From positions 3,489,593-3,553,592 of the forward strand of contig OY755242.1 in assembly GCA_963576725.1 (NCBI GenBank): a stretch of DNA of 64,000 nt, written 5' to 3'. Made by a program: the position numbers and the translations under genes. Within the stretch, counting starts at the first letter, position 1, and every line of letters begins with the position of its first letter. Below are positions 54,463-64,000 of this stretch, one piece after another. Under the pieces are notes generated by a model that saw nothing but the letters and a program-made list of their open reading frames with translations, did no database searches and was not told the origin of the DNA. The stretch is from Azorinus chamasolen. Lineage: Eukaryota; Mollusca; Bivalvia; Cardiida; Solecurtidae.

Positions 54463-57341
54463 TATATTTTTGAGTCTCATATGTATACATAATACATGAA
54501 CAGTGGCAACAACTTTACAAAACATAGTAGAATGAAGTACATAACCATACATTTATTAGTGCATTGTTAGTATGTAGGTTACTAGATAATTGCCAATAGT
54601 TTCTAAAAGGTTTGATCACGAATCGGGGACACTTAAACAGGTCCGTATGTAAGCAGTCTTGGTCTACTGCGATGTATTTGTAAGATGCAATCGATAATTA
54701 TTTAAGAAACAGTGTGGAAAACTTTTGTTGTACAATTAATTCAACTTACATTTTTGGACCCCTTTCAGATGAGAACTCGCAATGGAAGATCAGCACGTGC
54801 TTCTTCTCTGACGTCACTGGGATCTGGAGCAGCGATTGGACGGCGTCCTTGGTGTACATGTTGATGGCTCCTTTGATGTGTCCTCCCTCAAACTCATACG
54901 GGTATCTACAGTCTACAACGGTCACTTTCTCTAATTCGTCAGCAAACTTTCCAGTCAGAACCTCAGCCATAGTGTCACAGGCAATAGACTTGAGATCGCT
55001 GTGCTTGCCAGGAATTGTTGGAAGGCAGTAATCACGTGATCCATCAGCGATGAGATCTTTCTCTGTTGTCAAGCGGTCTACTGCATCTATGACGGTGGTC
55101 TGCTGTAACGAAACGAAACGAAAACCCATAAAAACAAATACAAAATATGAATACAAAATACATGGACGGGAGAGTGAAAATCATTATCATTATTCTTAAA
55201 TTGTACATTACAAAGCGCGCAACAACGTATCATAAAACTCTTACTACAAAATATTGTTAATGTAATAAGAAGTAAGGTATTTCGGCCAAGCTAATAGTGG
55301 TACTCGTCTTCTATATATTTAATGTGCAAAACGAGCAAGTATCCTTACAATGTACTCAGTCTGGTTGTGTGTATTGTGTCTTACCTCAATATCGATTGAT
55401 GAAGATTCTGTTTCAACTTGCTTGAGTCTTTTGTTCGTCGGACTGTTTTCAGCTTCATCCTCGTCAGCTGGACGTTTTCCACAAAACAAGCTTCTCCTGA
55501 CTTCGGCTGACGTCTTTCTGTGGCGACTCTTTCTTGAAGGCAGTTCGATCTGAAATTCAAAAATATAAAGATTTTTATTAATATAATTATTTAAAAACAT
55601 CAATATTTAAATTTAACCAATTATTCAAACAATTGTAATGCGACAGTAGTGAATTTGTACATGCAGCATGATAATACGTGTTTTTATTCATTTATTTGTA
55701 CCAACAACTCTGGTAGACAACTCAAAACGCCGCTTCGATTTGAATACGACATGGCTCAAACTGTTCCGTTCTAAATTGAATGTCAAAAAAAAAAAGCGGC
55801 CACTGTATGAAAACACATAATGATTTAAAAGGGGTGGCTTATAATGCAGAGCGAAAGTAATGTATATTTGGTATTTTAATACAGTAGAAATACCAATTAA
55901 AACTTATTTTCAAAAATCCATGGACCGAAGCAAAAATTAGCTGGATGCATTCGTCGATCATTGTTTGAAGTGCGTTAAGTTCTAAAACGTATTGAATGTT
56001 TATAGCTCACAGTATTAACGAACTTACCGACAGATCAGCAACGGACTCAAATCCGGAATCCGTGGACGTGTACGCCTTTCCATACGGTGTTAGAACAGCC
56101 TCTATCTCAGCCTCGTTCCACAGGTCCAGACCGGAACTGACCACAGGGGAATCCTCGACGTCATCAAACAGGCGCATGCTGCAAACATAATAATAATACA
56201 ACTTAATAAAAGACAGTGCAATTTGCTTTCAGTAAAGCCTGTTTTAATAAGTTTCTGTTTGCGTAATTTCCTTTTTATAGTTACCATGGTAACAGGTGTA
56301 AGAATGTCTGTGTACAGTTAGAATGTGACTATTTACTCCGTGCTTATTTATGTAAGATATAATGACAGCATGGATAAGGATTAGCTAATTACACTAGCAA
56401 AGAGTGTGGCATATTGATCTAGGTCTACTATGTTTGCAAATGCATTATATACGCATCTAATGGGTAAAATATTATAAAATAGATACCCATAATACCGGTG
56501 GAGAGGGAACTGGGACTGGCTGTCCGTATATTTAATATGATTAGGCTACTAAATTAGGCTACTAAATTAGGCTACTCATAAACTAAGACCGCTGCAACTG
56601 GTACAGATGCATGTAAATACAATATAACGGTTCATGCCCATATCACTTTACTCACAACAGTATATCGGCGTCTCATCAAGATCCAAGCTGTTTGACACTT
56701 AGTCAAAAAACACAATGTTTTTGTCATAGCACATATCCAAAGTTGAGCCGATATTGTTTTACACAGATGGTTAATGGCTGAATGAATATTAGACATACAG
56801 TAAAACCCCGCTAATGCGACCACCAAAAACGGGCAGAATTCTGGGTGGCAGAGGCAGGTGGTGGCTTAATGCAGGACGAAAGTTATGCAGAGAGCTCCTA
56901 TAGGAGCTTTCTGCATAACTTTCGTCCTGCATTAAGCAATCACCTGCTATAGACGACATCAGTGGCTGTTTATTAAGTGGTCGCATTAGCGGGGTTTCAC
57001 TGTAATAACACAGAAAAGACGTACATGAACCCTTTGAACTGTTCTGTATTTATTCCAGATGTCAATACCTACTGAATATCCATTGAAAGCATAGTTATAA
57101 TGAAATAGGAAGGTGGATCATTGTAGCCATTTTAGAAAGTAAAGAAACATCTGTCAAATTCCACTAGCAAACAGGGCAGACCCTGATCAGACGGCACCTA
57201 TAGGAGCTGTCTGACTTTGGTCTACTCTGTTTTCAAATGTGTGAACATACGTTTATATGAAGTAGGGTTACCTACAGAAGGGTGTACTACTGGTTGAGTT
57301 TAAAATGAACACTGCAGACATACATACCGTAGAGAAGACAT
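53348..57341 (-). CDS. cdc25: CDC25 dual-specificity phosphatase, tandem copy 3
   Basis: Exons (minus strand): 57341-57328, 56178-56028, 55549-55385, 55102-54750, 54263-54146, 53509-53348. Sizes match the other copies exactly; GT-AG introns; 320 residues beginning MSSLRMRLFDDVEDSPVVSS. The degron motif is DSGFES, followed by VADLS. Exon 3 carries [20 protein letters not shown]. The catalytic domain is intact, with HCEFSSER (C218, R224). Exon 5 ends ...FYGQHM where copies 1 and 2 have ...FYGQYK/HK, the last codon before the splice. AATAAA on the minus strand lies at 53,180-53,175. Intron 1 is about 0.6 kb longer than in copy 2 because of MITEs at 56.80 and 57.03 kb. Confidence 0.95.
54430..54475. 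repeat. (TACATA)n microsatellite in cdc25 copy 3 intron 4
   Basis: ACATATACATATACATATAC then ATATATATATTT; absent from the equivalent position in copy 2 (about 44,145). Confidence 0.85.
56796..57004. mobile_element. TA-flanked hairpin MITE, variant ends (GCTAATGCGACCAC)
   Basis: TACAGTAAAACCCCGCTAAT GCGACCAC to TGGTCGCATTAGCGGGGTTT CACTGTA. The ends differ from family A after CAGTAAAACC, yet the core GCTTAATGCAGGACGAAAGT TATGCAG hairpin is the same module. Within cdc25 copy 3 intron 1, absent from copy 2. A fragment with the same end lies at 23,755. Confidence 0.9.
57027..57271 (-). mobile_element. TTAA hairpin MITE, family 1, inverted, in cdc25 copy 3 intron 1
   Basis: TGAACCCTTTGAACTGTTCT to TATATGAAGTAGGGTTAC. 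Copy 2 keeps only the right hairpin part (46,145-46,260), so either copy 2 lost, or copy 3 retained, the left part with the neighbouring MITE. Confidence 0.75.
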
Positions 57342-57439
57342 CCTTGCACAGTGTAGATCCAGATAACTATGACTATAGAGTTAGTACTGTAGTGTTGAGA
57401 TACGAGTGTATGGATAAAGAATGATATACCACACCGTGG

Positions 57440-57740
57440 CCCGTCCGTTTATATATGCAATTTGAGGAAGTCGTCCGATGTCGCTAATTGCAGAGTTGTA
57501 ATTAACACCCAGTTTGTTGGAGTAAATAATGGTCCAGTGCCACAGCTCGGAAGGCCACTCGAGATGTACAAGCCAATTACCACAGCCTGGGAGTAAATTG
57601 AGGTGTTTGGTCCAATCCCGGCTTGTCTGACATGGTCCTGATTGTAATCTAGGCTAACATGTCACAGTGTAGTGATTTCCATCTCTTCCGACATTTTGTC
57701 ACAGTTTTGTTGACTTTGAAATTAAATATTGATAAGGATC
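57440..57740 (-). promoter_or_regulatory. Promoter of cdc25 copy 3
   Basis: TATATAAACGGACGGG on the minus strand (about 57,456-57,448). Inverted CCAAT boxes at 57,573 and 57,612, and a decayed CCAGT at 57,534, spaced 39 bp as in copies 1 and 2. Confidence 0.8.
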
Positions 57741-57979
57741 TGATATGGAGTAAAATTGAAAGATTTATCTTGCATTTGCGAAATATGTACACAATTAAAG
57801 AAAGACAATATTTTTTTAAACAACATGTACATGTAATTGTTTACATTTTTGGACGATTGCATCAATAAAGTAAAAATAAATTAAACACAAACTATTTGAA
57901 AACTATCACAGACCGACATGCAAAGTAACAGTTTATTTTGTATAGGTTAAAATTCACAACATTTAAATGACAAAGAAAT

Positions 57980-58440
57980 TCTTCTTCTTCTTTTTCTTCT
58001 TCTTTTCTTCTTTTTCTTCCTCTTCTTCTTCTACTTCTTTTTTATCACTATTATCATAATATTCTACAATTATATCACGAAATAATTTTCTAATTCATAC
58101 ATAGTATTAGTATACCGTTTAAACGGTGTTAGTTATTACCAGACAATAGCATGATCTGGATCCACATTTGAACCATGCCCTCCTTAACTGAAACATTATC
58201 TCACTTAAAATGGTAAAGGTTTATTCAGATCCATATGCATTTAACATTGATAAGAACAAATATCTATCAAATCTAAGTTGTGACACTTGACAAGTTTACG
58301 GTGTGATAATGCATGTTCGGTTACTTTATTCTTGAGTTCAAAGATTGTTTTAGCATGGGATTGATTAGATATGTTGTTACACAGATAAAATGTCAACAAA
58401 ACATGACAGGGGTTTTCTGCCAGATAGCATCTTTCCATAC
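57980..58440. other. Conserved distal 5' block of cdc25 copy 3
   Basis: TTCTTC-rich run plus the ~290-bp block also found at 29.93 and 47.11 kb. Followed directly by the intact TTAA (58,441) that is occupied in arm 1. Confidence 0.7.
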
Positions 58441-58739
58441 TTAAGTATGCAACATACTTTATATATAATCTTTATTAGAGTGTCTTCATGGTTACATTAA
58501 TACACCCGCACAATTATATCTATAAAGTAACCAATTAATCCAAACTCATGTGTACCGGGTATGTTTGTAAACATGACGAGACTCTCATACAGTTTAACAG
58601 TTTATTGTTATATACACAGTGTTGAATCATTTCAAACATTCTATTTGGAAATTTTTTATCCCGTGTATATATATATGTACGCCAGTCTAAGCCCATAGGA
58701 AGTTTTGACCATGAGAGAAACTGTAGAACCGTATCTATA

Positions 58740-59300
58740 TTATACCATGAGCAAACCGAGCAGGAGCCGTCTGATCTGGGTCTACTGTGTCTGCAAAGTA
58801 ACGGTATGGCGTGTCTGTCGTAAATGTTATCCTTTCAAACTGAATTGTTTTTATAGTTAAATAATGACGGACAATTCCACCATGAAAATTCAACATTTAA
58901 CCATCTACTCCGTGATAACACCTCCCCATGCCTTTGCAAAAAGAGTAGACCCATGTGAGCCGTCTGAGCAGGGTCTGCTCTGTTTGCTTATGATAAATAT
59001 AGATATGACTATGTATTATCTGCCATTGCCAACATTTCATGTGTCGATGAATCATATCCTAAAACGTCCGACAGACATTTTGAATTATATCGTGATGATA
59101 ACAGTCTATTCTGTTCATTGTGTTCAAGATTGGAGAAAGGTACAGAGTGGAATTTTTTTCAATTTCATAATAACAAAATACCATCAGGTATTTTGGAACC
59201 TGGCGAGGTACTCGGCGTCTCATCTGGATCCAAACTGTTTGTATATCATCATAAATTCGTCTTCATGGCACTGACAGGATTAAGCCCTATTAGGGACAGT
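58740..59300. other. MITE relics, no gene
   Basis: Family 1-type hairpin pieces at 58,750-58,800 and 58,930-59,000, and a family 3 arm at 59,195-59,245 (CTCGGCGTCTCATCTGGATC C). No coding sequence recognised. Confidence 0.55.
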
Positions 59301-59989
59301 GCGTGGACGAGTCAATTCTAAAAGGTTATATTACTCTGTGCACATGTTTGTTTCAGTTTCATTAAAAACGTAAAAGCGCCTTTTAACTGCTTTGCAAACA
59401 GAGCAGACCCAGACAATGCGGATTTTGCAGGAGTTGTTTGATCTGGATCTGTTCTTAATCTATGGATTAATATAGATTCATTATACAACTTTCGCTCTAT
59501 CCAAACAGTCCCTTGATAGACGGCTCTTGCAGGAGTCGTCTGGTCAGGTTCTGTTATTTGCTTATTAAATTATAATAGACCCGATTTCTAACAATACCAA
59601 CATATTCTGTGTACATATGCCATTATAAAAAAAATCTAAAAGCTAAAAAAAAATCAGCTATTAATACATATTTTACATGAAATTTCAACAGTGACTGACA
59701 GAATAGATTAACTTCGAAATCTCATACTAGGAATAAAATATATCGCCTAAATTTGCCCTCGACAGGATCCTAAGGCTAGAATGAAGTACATTATCTATCT
59801 CAATACTACTATTTATTTATTAATTTATTATCCTCCTCTCACGGAGAGCACAAAAATACAATGTTAAACATTACACATACAATGAACTCAAAATAAATGA
59901 TCATGTACATAACGTCATAAACAGATAAACATAGAAATTGTATAGAAATACAATTTCCCAATTATTCCCAGTATTCCCAGCGCCCGTAT

Positions 59990-60220
59990 TGCGACCCAGA
60001 AGTATTTTAGTGTTGCATTTCTGCACTAACGGAGTGAAGTTGATTGAACGCAAAGATAAATTCACGAATGCGTACATAATCTTGTCACAAGTGTCACACG
60101 TGTTAAGACGATTGTGAAAATCGACTTATTTCCTTCCTTGATCTAGAAAGGTCAAGATTGGAGAAGCCTTCTGGCACGTTGATATAAAATGGACTATTTA
60201 TGACGTCTTTATAAACCCTT
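59990..60220. repeat. Three-copy conserved block, copy 3
   Basis: TTTCTGCACTAACGGAGTGA, CATAATCTTGTCACAAGTGT, AGGTCAAGATTGGAGAAGCC, then GATATAAAA. Beyond cdc25 copy 3 in the same orientation as the others, perhaps the 3' flank of a further unit outside the window. Confidence 0.7.
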
Positions 60221-60849
60221 CCATTTTTATTTTATGTTTACTCTGAAATTCATAAATATGCATGTAAGAAATAAATATATACATGTAATCTATTAATTAG
60301 ATGATTTTTTAAATGGCAGTTAGTGGTGAATCAGATCTATTCTATAATCAAACAAGAGCAGACCCTGATCAGACGGATGATATGTGTCTAGTCTGTTTGT
60401 AAAGGTGTCCACAAAGCCTATGCACAGAACAGAACAGAACACATCCATTTTTACAGTATATATCTTTCACATTTAACAACCAGCTTTTATACCTATTATT
60501 ACATTCTGCTAAACATAGTGTATGCTGTATGCTATTATCAGTGTTTAACTTTAAATTTGTCGAAAAGCTGACATATATATGTACGAGGAAAGGGTTAATG
60601 AAATGACCAGACCGCTCGTACAGACTGTTGGTGCTTTGTTTTCAAATGTGTTAACAGGCTTCTGTATGACGTAAAGGGTTATGGAAACCATGGGCACCAG
60701 AACAGAACTTCAGTTTTACTATTGCTCAACGAATTAGTTGTATAAGTGTGTTATAACTATTATAAAAGACATATTTAGGCAGATCAGTTGATAGAACATT
60801 ATCAACTTAAGTGCGAATAATAAGGCTCAACTTAGCCTCAACATTAAAG
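60221..60849. other. Intergenic sequence with repeat relics
   Basis: A hairpin remnant at 60,350-60,410 and a LINE-like tail with GAACAGAACAGAACAC at 60,425. No gene. Confidence 0.5.
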
Positions 60850-61099
60850 TTAACTCTTTCCCTGTTCTATGTTTATTCCACATTTCAATACCTACTGAAT
60901 ATTCATGGACAAAATAACTATAAAGAAATATGAAACGTGGAACATTGTAGACATTTTAGAAAGCAAAGAAACAGATCTATCAAATTCTGTTAGCAAACAG
61001 AGCAGACCCTGATGAGACGGCTCCTCTAGGAGCCGTCTGATCTGGGTCTGCTCTGTTTGCAAATGCGTGAAAATACATTAATATGAGGGAAAGGGTTAA
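60850..61099 (-). mobile_element. TTAA hairpin MITE, family 1, inverted, complete
   Basis: TTAACTCTTTCCCTGTTCTA to GAGGGAAAGGGTTAA, 250 bp. The hairpin GCAGACCCTGATGAGACGGC TCC and complement is essentially perfect. Confidence 0.9.
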
Positions 61100-61416
61100 G
61101 AAAGAACAATATGTGTACCATTATTGCATTTAACGGTTTAGGTCCGTGCTTAACATATTCAATAGCTTATTCTACTCTGGCTTTTCCACAAATGGTATAC
61201 AGACGAAGAGTATAGACCCAGAACAGAGTGCTTCTGAAGGAGTCCACTCATCAAGGTCTGGACTGTGTGTTGAAACAATTGATGTAAGTGTTTTATCTAT
61301 AACTATTTGCTTCACTGTGCTCCCCACCCCCTCAAAGTGAGACTGGCCCAAAGTCTCTTCCAATGAGTTTATCGCAATTGACATGGGTGTAATGGGTTAT
61401 TGACGTTCGCTTGAAA

Positions 61417-61530
61417 TACAGTAAAACCTATCTAAATCGGAATTTAAGTAGCGAGGAATTTAGATACTTTAGGCATGTGGCTGCCTAATGCAAAGTGAAA
61501 GTCATGCAGAAAGCTCCTACGTGTACTTTG
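61417..61530. mobile_element. TA-type MITE, family A, truncated
   Basis: TACAGTAAAACCTATCTAAA, then TCATGCAGAAAGCTCCTAC, after which similarity stops; right half missing. Confidence 0.75.
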
Positions 61531-61729
61531 AATGTTGGAAACGGCATTTGTAAACAATGTATGTCCAGATCAGATAGTTCATAGGAACCTTGTGATCAGG
61601 GTCTACACTATTTTCATTTTCATGGAAAATCATCTAATATATTTGAATCTTCATACCTTGAATATTCATGCAAGACATACTGACATCATTATATTTTATA
61701 ATGGCCTATGCACATAACCGTTTGGCCGT

Positions 61730-61845
61730 CGCAGGTCTATATTATTTCATAAGCAAACGGAGCAGACCTTGATCAGATCTGATCTGGGCCTGCTCTGTTT
61801 GTAAAAGCATATAAAGGTGTTTTTATGGAGTAAAAGGTTAAGCTT
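61730..61845 (-). mobile_element. Family 1b TTAA MITE, inverted, partial
   Basis: ATAAGCAAACGGAGCAGACC, hairpin with GATCTGATCTGGGCCTGCTC, then ATGGAGTAAAAGGTTAA. Confidence 0.65.
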
Positions 61846-61907
61846 TCATACTGAATAAACTCTGAAGTTCAACACTGATGGGACACTACCTGGCGTTCAA
61901 TTTAGTC

Positions 61908-62122
61908 TTAACCCTTTCGCTGTCAAACTCTGTCGTCTGCTAACTTTGTCGTCTGCTACAAATTTTCATTCTTTTGATTTTCTTCATTTTTGTTTCAAAA
62001 ACATAGTAACAGTAACAAACAATTTGGATCCTGATGAGACGCCGAGTTACTCGGTGTCTCATCTGGATCCAGATTGTTTGCATAGGCTATCACAGATCCG
62101 GCATTGGCAGCGAAAGGGTTAA
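61908..62122 (+). mobile_element. TTAA hairpin MITE, family 3, complete
   Basis: TTAACCCTTTCGCTGTC to GGCAGCGAAAGGGTTAA, 215 bp, same orientation and length as the copy at 18,786. Hairpin GGATCCTGATGAGACGCCGA G nearly perfect. Confidence 0.9.
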
Positions 62123-63298
62123 AAACAGGTGACAGCTTAATGCAGGGTGACAGGCATGGAGACATTTCCTCTAGCAGCCTTTTGCATTACTTTTCACTCT
62201 GCATTAAGCAGCCACCGTTCCAAAAGGACATAATGTCTTCAACTACCACTCATACGATGCCAAGTCGAGGTTTTTAAGACGGAAGGAAGCTTAAATGCAG
62301 GAGGAATCTGCAGATAGCACATATGAGTATGATTTCGATTTACATTAAGCTATCACCTGCCTTTGATATATCCTTGTTTATTAATTTATTGGCTTTTGTT
62401 AACTGGGTAGACTATTTATGCAGGAAATACATGTAACAACATATACCAATACATTGTACTCTTAGATGTGGTATTTCCGTGCTAGAAATCGGTAGATAAT
62501 ATCTAATAAACACACAGAACAACTGAATCTCATAAGATCTTTCTACGCCTTTGCAAACAGTGTGGACCCCGATCATTGCAAACTGAGTAGACCCAGATCA
62601 AACGGCTCCTATATGAGCCGTCTGATCAGGTCTGTTGTTTTTGCTTACAGTATAATATAGATTTGATTATACAGCTTCTGTCATGATAAAACGTGTTTCG
62701 TACAATGTGATATTATTAAAAAAAAAGTTCATCGCTAATTATTCATGATGTCCTTCTTTCTTGCATGAATATTCATGGAGTTACATGTTAACATTATGAA
62801 TATAAGGTCTGTCTAAACCATGATCTGTTACAAGATTCTCTTCTGATCCGTTCATCGTTCGATAAACCAATGAGGGATTGTCAAACAGCTTGAATCTTGA
62901 TGAGACGCCATGTTTCTCGTCGTATCATCCGGATCCAAGCTGTTTCCAAAATGTCGTGCTTAGCATTAAGTGCTAAGAGAAGTTGAGATACGAGACATAT
63001 AATCCCTTTTCTTCATAAGTACGTCTTTCTTCGCCTTTTCAGACAGTAGAGCCATATCTGACGGCTCCTATAGGGGCAGTCTGATCAGGGTCTGCTCCGT
63101 TTGCTTATGGATATAGTATAATATAGATATGATTCTCTAGTTACTGCTTGGATTATTGACCAAGTTTCTAACAATCTGGATCTCGATGCGACGCCGAATT
63201 ATACTCTGTTTGCAAAGTCTAGTCATGGCGTATCTAGCGATACGTACTTACAAAGAAAAAAGGCCAAGGGGTAGACTTTGATGAACAGCAGGTAAGCT
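62123..63298. other. Dense MITE debris, no gene
   Basis: Partial family A cores at 62,128-62,220 and 62,285-62,365. A family 1b copy with a duplicated hairpin foot at 62,545-62,790 (GCAAACAGTGTGGACCCCGA then GCAAACTGAGTAGACCCAGA). A family 3 core at 62,878-62,950 and a decayed family 1b copy at 63,000-63,140. Confidence 0.6.
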
Positions 63299-63443
63299 TT
63301 AACCCATCCCCTCAGTGAAGCCTTTTAATGCCTCTGTAAAAGCAACCTTTTAAAACCATTGTGGTAAATAGAGCATTTGTTCCTATAGGAGTAAATACTC
63401 TATTTACCACAATGATATAAAACTATACAAATCTAAATTTACC
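63299..63443 (+). mobile_element. TTAA MITE, family 2, right half missing
   Basis: TTAACCCATCCCCTCAGTGA, hairpin AAATAGAGCATTTGTTCCTA and complement intact, similarity lost soon after AAAACTATACAAATCTAAAT. Confidence 0.75.
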
Positions 63444-63720
63444 CAGGGAGCAGGCCCTCCGACCTTTATACACGGTGCGTACATTAGATTATTATTTAGC
63501 CTGTCAGTCAGGCTACGTTTTAAAGTATCGTGTCAAATATTCCTTACACATATGTACACACGCTTAATCATGCTCAGTGCGACATGGCTTGCAATAATTT
63601 TGTACAACTATTCGATCCAGATCCGTTACATATCAATATTATAGCGGAATTGATACTTTTCAGTGTGTGACAATAGTTACTCATCTATATCTATATTCAC
63701 TGTTTATATATATATATATA

Positions 63721-64000
63721 CAGTTGAACTTCGATAACTCGAATTTCGGGATAACTCGAACTTAAAGTTTGGTCCTACCAAAACCTTACAATACCGAATT
63801 GCTCTAAAATGTATCACTACGCATATCTAGAAACACATTTCACAGCTTAATGCAGGTCTACAGTAATGCTGAAAGCTTTCAGCATTACTGTAGACCTGCA
63901 TTAAGCTGTGAAAGTGAGAATTTGTCCAGATCAGAAATTGGATAACTCGAACTTCCGTTATCTCGAACTAATTTATATAGTCCGTTGAAGTTCGAGATAT
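63721..64000. mobile_element. TA-type hairpin MITE, family E, cut by the window end
   Basis: CAGTTGAACTTCGATAACTC at the left, mirrored at the right by TTATCTCGAACT and GTTGAAGTTCGAGATAT at the last base. Perfect central hairpin CACAGCTTAATGCAGGTCTA CAGTAATGCTGAAAGCTT and complement. The core resembles that of family A although the ends differ. Confidence 0.85.

Larger units (their letters stand above)
51881..59100. repeat. Recent segmental duplication, arm 2 (contains cdc25 copy 3)
   Basis: Begins CGACTTCTATGGGAGTCGTC directly after the LINE ORF and follows arm 1 collinearly through cdc25 to about 59.1 kb (TATCCTAAAACGTCCGACAG matching TATCCTAAAACGTCAGACAA at 48.7 kb). Beyond this the two arms can no longer be aligned by eye. 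Confidence 0.9.

Overview
The window is eukaryotic nuclear DNA, AT-rich and repeat-dense, with short genes split by small GT-AG introns. The cues point to a bivalve mollusc: a RING-less B-box/coiled-coil/beta-propeller (TRIM-like) gene of the kind strongly expanded in bivalves, tRNA-derived SINE and LINE debris, and hundreds of short palindromic elements. The species cannot be named from the sequence alone.

Left part (1-23 kb): two minisatellites (1-640; 21.02-21.44 kb), a CAY-rich low-complexity tract (2.15-2.70 kb), a decayed extended-SDR (epimerase-like) pseudogene at 4.49-5.14 kb, a short TRIM-like relic at 9.42 kb, a LINE with a 5' inversion at 9.83-11.25 kb, and the TRIM-like gene at 13.57-15.33 kb, which carries one single-base frameshift. 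A 0.5 kb unit is tandemly duplicated at 16.9-17.9 kb. Between these lie TTAA-flanked and TA-flanked hairpin MITEs, some nested in one another.

Centre and right (23-58 kb): three complete minus-strand CDC25 (M-phase inducer phosphatase) genes at 23.32-28.54, 42.99-46.32 and 53.35-57.34 kb. Each has six coding exons of identical sizes (14, 151, 165, 353, 118 and 162 nt) and encodes 320 residues with an intact HCEFSSER phosphatase loop, a DSGxxS candidate degron and a TATA box. Their promoters have a ladder of inverted CCAAT boxes spaced exactly 39 bp. Copies 2 and 3 are near-identical and belong to a recent ~10 kb tandem duplication. Its junction is visible at about 51,881, where a LINE reading frame is fused to the arm of a MITE hairpin. 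Copy 1 is older. A further orphan copy of the 3' flank (34.25-38.95 kb, matching 39.4-42.65 kb) suggests a lost or partial repeat unit.

Comparing the duplicated arms gives natural empty/filled site pairs. A 245-bp MITE is present at 52,504 in copy 3 where copy 2 has a bare TTAA (42,358). A 412-bp element is present at 47,405 in copy 2 where copy 3 has a bare TTAA (58,441). This shows directly that these families duplicate TTAA on insertion and moved (or left) after the CDC25 duplication.

Right end (58-64 kb): no coding sequence was recognised. It holds more TTAA/TA hairpin MITEs, a third copy of a ~200-bp block also found near 34.5 and 40.7 kb, and a long hairpin element running off the window end.
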